A stretch of 7,930 nt of DNA from Gemmataceae bacterium (lineage in GTDB: Bacteria > Planctomycetota > Planctomycetia > Gemmatales > Gemmataceae), in the NCBI GenBank assembly GCA_009691815.1, contig SIAL01000153.1, forward strand, positions 1 through 7,930. Reading direction: 5' to 3'. Shown here piece by piece: positions 5,196 through 7,930 of the stretch. The position numbers and the translations under genes were made by a program. The notes under the pieces were generated by a model. The model did not search any database, was not told the DNA's origin, and worked only from the letters and a program-made list of their open reading frames with translations. Within the stretch, counting starts at the first letter, position 1. Every line of letters begins with the position of its first letter.

Positions 5196-6718
5196 CGGGA
5201 TGGCTTTCAGGATACTTGTTCCTTGCCGTTGTAGGTACATTTCCTTCTAATACCATTTTAGTTGAGCCCCAAAAAACAGCTATTGAGGGGCTATGGCTTG
5301 GGATTCTTCGGGCCGGAATTACCGACTTGCGTTTGGGCTTTGAATTCAAATCGACGGAAAAGGGCATCTTAATTGGCAAAATGACCAGCATCGACCAAGG
5401 GGGCGTGGCGCTTCCTTGCACCAGCGTGAATTGGAAGGACGAGTCCTTGGCCGTTTCCGTCGCGTTTGGTTCCGCCAAGTATTCCGGGAAACGATCCAAA
5501 GGCGGGGATATCGAGGGCGAGTTTGAACAAAATGGCCTCAAATTTCCCTTGAAATTGGTTCGTGTGGACAAATTGCCCACCGTCAAGCGCCCGCAACTTC
5601 CCGTCAAACCGTACCCCTATCCCAGCAAAGAAGTCACCTTCAAAAACGAAAAGGCAAACGCCACCTTTTCCGGAACGCTCACCCTTCCCACCGGACATGG
5701 CCCCTTCCCAGCAGTGGTGCTTGTTTCGGGTTCGGGTCCCCAAGATCGGGACGAAACCCTTTTTCAACACAAACCCTTTTTGGTCATTGCTGACCATTTT
5801 GCCCGTAACGGAATTGCCTGCCTTCGTTACGATGATCGGGGCACCGGTAAATCCACAGGCAATCATTCCCAGGCCACCACCCTCGATTTTGCCACCGATG
5901 CCCAATCCGCACTCCAATTCTTAAGGCAACAAGATTCCATCGACCCTAACCGTGTGGGGATATGCGGACACAGCGAAGGGGGATTGATCGGCCCGTTGGT
6001 CGCGGTCAACCAACCCGAGGAGGTGGCGTTTCTCATCCTTCTTGCCGGACCTGGTATTTCTGGTGAACGAATCATTATGAAGCAAATGCTCGACTATGGC
6101 CAGCAGGTGCCTGGCTATGAAAAGGAACTGGCCAACAAACTAGAGCTGGCAAAACGGATTATTCCCATCGCCAAAACCGCCCTTACCACCACGGACTCCT
6201 TGACGGCCATGAAAGCTTGTGTTTTGAAATTCGAAACGGAGTTAGGCAACACCAAGCCCCCGGCCGAAGTTTACAAACCATGGGACCCCATGGTGAAGCA
6301 ACTTTCCTCCCCCTGGATGCGCTGTTTTCTAGGCCACGATCCCTTACCGGTTCTGAAAAAGGTTCGTTGCCCGGTCTTGGCGCTTAATGGTAGCTTGGAC
6401 ACCCAGGTCATTTGTTCAGAAAACCTACCGGTGATTGCCATGGCTTTTTCGGGATCACGGTCCAACCTCCTTGCTTCCCGGGAATTCCCCAAGGTGAACC
6501 ACCTTTTTCAACATTGCGAAACGGGGCTTGTCAACGAATATGGCTTGATCGAAGAGACTTTTGCTCCGGAAATCCTCGATCTAATGAGCCATTGGGTATT
6601 GGATCCCCAGTCCTTGGCGTTGGCAGGTCCTGCCCCCAAAGGAACCGGTCGCCACCTGTTGAAATCGCTAGGAAACCTGCGCAAAGCGCTTCTTCCGGGG
6701 CGACAAAAACCCCGTTAA
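5192..6718 (+). CDS. Serine alpha/beta hydrolase with beta-rich N-terminal domain
   Basis: The product is 508 residues. Residues about 1-19 are hydrophobic without a clear basic start, so export is possible but uncertain. Residues about 30-130 form a beta-rich domain (DLRLGFEFKS, GKYSG-like and GEFEQNG segments, ending PLKLVRVDKLP) of the sort that precedes the hydrolase in many esterase/S9-like proteins. The alpha/beta-hydrolase core follows: oxyanion-loop segment SGSGPQDRDE (179-188), RYDDRGTGKS (212-221), nucleophile elbow GHSEGG with Ser261, acid Asp403 in NGSLDTQV, and His437 in VNHLFQ. The triad therefore looks intact. The enzyme probably cleaves an ester or peptide-like bond; its substrate cannot be read from sequence. 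GGAG (5181-5184) lies 7 nt before the ATG, and the start overlaps the RHH stop by ATGA, indicating translational coupling. A short C-terminal basic extension follows residue 480. Confidence 0.9.
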   Translation: MTGWLSGYLFLAVVGTFPSNTILVEPQKTAIEGLWLGILRAGITDLRLGFEFKSTEKGILIGKMTSIDQGGVALPCTSVNWKDESLAVSVAFGSAKYSGKRSKGGDIEGEFEQNGLKFPLKLVRVDKLPTVKRPQLPVKPYPYPSKEVTFKNEKANATFSGTLTLPTGHGPFPAVVLVSGSGPQDRDETLFQHKPFLVIADHFARNGIACLRYDDRGTGKSTGNHSQATTLDFATDAQSALQFLRQQDSIDPNRVGICGHSEGGLIGPLVAVNQPEEVAFLILLAGPGISGERIIMKQMLDYGQQVPGYEKELANKLELAKRIIPIAKTALTTTDSLTAMKACVLKFETELGNTKPPAEVYKPWDPMVKQLSSPWMRCFLGHDPLPVLKKVRCPVLALNGSLDTQVICSENLPVIAMAFSGSRSNLLASREFPKVNHLFQHCETGLVNEYGLIEETFAPEILDLMSHWVLDPQSLALAGPAPKGTGRHLLKSLGNLRKALLPGRQKPR

Positions 6719-6731
6719 AAGCGGAAACGGG
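6711..6731 (+). terminator. Possible weak terminator at the end of the SPFH-RHH-hydrolase operon
   Basis: CCCGTT (6711-6716) pairs with AACGGG (6726-6731) around a 9-nt loop, overlapping the hydrolase stop codon. A T-rich stretch follows (TCTTTTCGATTTTT, 6736-6749), but it is offset by several bases. The hairpin is short, so read-through into the peptidase gene is quite possible. Confidence 0.35.
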
Positions 6732-6744
6732 ACCATCTTTTCGA

Positions 6745-6778
6745 TTTTTAGGCCGAAACCTCGTTTTCGACCTAAAAA
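6745..6778. repeat. Inverted repeat between the hydrolase and S46 peptidase genes
   Basis: TTTTTAGG (6745-6752) pairs with CCTAAAAA (6771-6778). After one mismatch (6753 with 6770), CGAAA (6754-6758) pairs with TTTCG (6765-6769), leaving a 6-nt loop. The T-run is on the 5' arm and pairs with the A-run of the 3' arm on both strands, so this is not a textbook terminator, although it may terminate or protect transcripts. Confidence 0.5.
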
Positions 6779-6836
6779 ATACCTTATCAGGGCGTTTGCC
6801 CGTTGATCCGATTTCATATTTTTTGGAGATTTCTCT

Positions 6837-7930
6837 ATGCGAGGACTTTTCAAAGCCACGCTGAGCAAGCTGACTGTGGGGGCTCTAATGGCGATGGGTG
6901 CTTTGGGGGAAACCTCACTTTACGGCGATGAGGGGATGTGGCTTTACACCAATCCACCCATCGAACGGATCAAAGCCAAATACGGTTTTGAACCCACTCG
7001 GGATTGGATGGACCATGTTCAGCGGTCTTCCGTTCGTTTCAATTCGGGCGGATCGGGATCCTTCGTCTCCGCGGATGGCTTGGTGATGACAAACCATCAT
7101 GTGGCCTCGGACGCTTTGCAAAAAATGGGCACCAAGGAAAAAAACTATTATCGCGATGGGTTTTATGCCAAGACTGGGAGGGATGAGGTCAAGTGCGAGG
7201 CGACCGAGTTGAATGTCCTCATGTCGATCGAGGATGTTACCGCCCAAGTCAACGGTGTCGTCAAGGAAGGGATGCCCGCGGGACAAGCGGCCATGGCCAG
7301 GCGTGGCATTATCAACAAGCTGGAGGACGACTCATTCAAGAATTCAGGACTTAGATCGAATGTGATCACCCTTTACCAGGGCGGGGTTTACCATCTTTAC
7401 CGATTCAAAAAGTATACCGATGTGCGGCTAGTGTTCGCCCCCGAACAGCAGATCGCCTTCTATGGCGGCGACCCGGACAATTTTGAGTACCCCAGATACG
7501 ATCTCGATGTCGCCTTTTTCCGCGTCTATGAGGATGGAAAACCCGCCAAGGTGAAACACTTCCTCAAGTGGTCCAAGGACGGCTGCAAAGAGAACGAATT
7601 AACCTTTGTTTCAGGACATCCCGGGCGTACGACACGATTGGTCACCATGGAGGAATTGGCCTATTCCCGCGACATCGGCTTCCCCTTTCTCCTGAAACGA
7701 CTCTATCGAGCGGAAGTCCTCCTAACGGCTTTCAGTGCCCGAAGCGAAGAAAACGCCCGTCAGGCGAAGGAAACCCTTTTCAGCATTCAAAATAGTCGCA
7801 AAGCCCGATTGGGTGGCCAGGCCGGCCTTATGGACCCAGAACTCATTGCTCGCAAAAAAGCCGAGGAACAACGCTTGCGGGATGCCGCCGCCAAAAAACC
7901 GGAGTTTGCCGATGCCCTCATTGCCTACGA
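6837..7930 (+). CDS. S46-family peptidase (DPP7/DPP11-like), N-terminal part, 3' truncated by window edge
   Basis: The frame is open from the ATG to the window end (364 full codons). S46 enzymes are about 700 residues, so roughly half is visible. Residues 1 to about 30 look like a signal peptide (basic start, then a hydrophobic core VGALMAMGAL), so the enzyme is probably exported. The mature start DEGMWLYTNPP is typical of the family. The chymotrypsin-like half shows SGGSGSFVSADGLVMTNHH with His88 as the likely catalytic histidine, and GGDPDNFEYPRYDLDVAFFRVY (210-231), given here only as a location, in which Asp224 is the likely triad acid. The catalytic Ser and the residue that sets specificity lie beyond the edge. 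Known S46 members are dipeptidyl aminopeptidases that release dipeptides from peptide N-termini. The usual Cys after the HH pair is Val89 here. GGAG at 6825-6828 lies 8 nt before the start. Confidence 0.93.
   Translation, partial: MRGLFKATLSKLTVGALMAMGALGETSLYGDEGMWLYTNPPIERIKAKYGFEPTRDWMDHVQRSSVRFNSGGSGSFVSADGLVMTNHHVASDALQKMGTKEKNYYRDGFYAKTGRDEVKCEATELNVLMSIEDVTAQVNGVVKEGMPAGQAAMARRGIINKLEDDSFKNSGLRSNVITLYQGGVYHLYRFKKYTDVRLVFAPEQQIAFYGGDPDNFEYPRYDLDVAFFRVYEDGKPAKVKHFLKWSKDGCKENELTFVSGHPGRTTRLVTMEELAYSRDIGFPFLLKRLYRAEVLLTAFSARSEENARQAKETLFSIQNSRKARLGGQAGLMDPELIARKKAEEQRLRDAAAKKPEFADALIAY

Overview
The window looks like chromosomal DNA of a member of the Planctomycetota. Three things point there: a DUF1501 protein, a prepilin-type DUF1559 (H-X9-DG) protein, and a small lipoprotein with the PVSGKVTVDGKP motif directly behind it. 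This combination is highly typical of the phylum. Base composition is intermediate (sampled coding stretches are near 58% G+C, some intergenic stretches near 35%). I cannot name a genus. All convincing genes lie on the + strand, and no RNA gene, insertion sequence or CRISPR array was recognised.

Layout. (1) 1-986: the C-terminal half of a DUF1501 protein, then 2 nt later a small hydrophobic membrane protein. (2) 987-1428: a gene-free leader with a plausible sigma70-type promoter at 1316-1342. (3) 1429-2960: a pseudopilin-like DUF1559 protein and a carboxypeptidase-regulatory-like lipoprotein, closed by a 13-bp RNA hairpin at 2976-3009 that probably acts as terminator. (4) 2961-4040: about 1.08 kb with no convincing gene but with several inverted repeats, ending in a near-consensus promoter (TTGACA, 17 nt, TATCAT). 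(5) 4041-6718: a tightly packed operon of an SPFH/Band 7 membrane protein, an Arc-type ribbon-helix-helix (RHH) protein with a TTG start, and a serine alpha/beta hydrolase. The last two overlap by ATGA. (6) 6719-6836: a spacer with two hairpins. (7) 6837-end: the N-terminal half of an S46-family (DPP7/DPP11-like) peptidase, cut by the window edge.

How the genes may work together. DUF1501 and DUF1559/lipoprotein genes are planctomycete cell-envelope or secretion-type genes whose exact roles are unknown. In the third block an inner-membrane SPFH scaffold is co-transcribed with a small DNA-binding protein, which may autoregulate the operon, and a hydrolase with a beta-rich N-terminal domain. An exported dipeptidyl-peptidase-like enzyme follows. 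The SPFH-RHH pairing is, from memory, a recurrent but functionally unexplained bacterial gene pair. The coupled hydrolase and a Thr/Ser/Asn-rich insertion in the SPFH protein are the most distinctive points. I see no clear evidence of a defence system, prophage or other mobile element.
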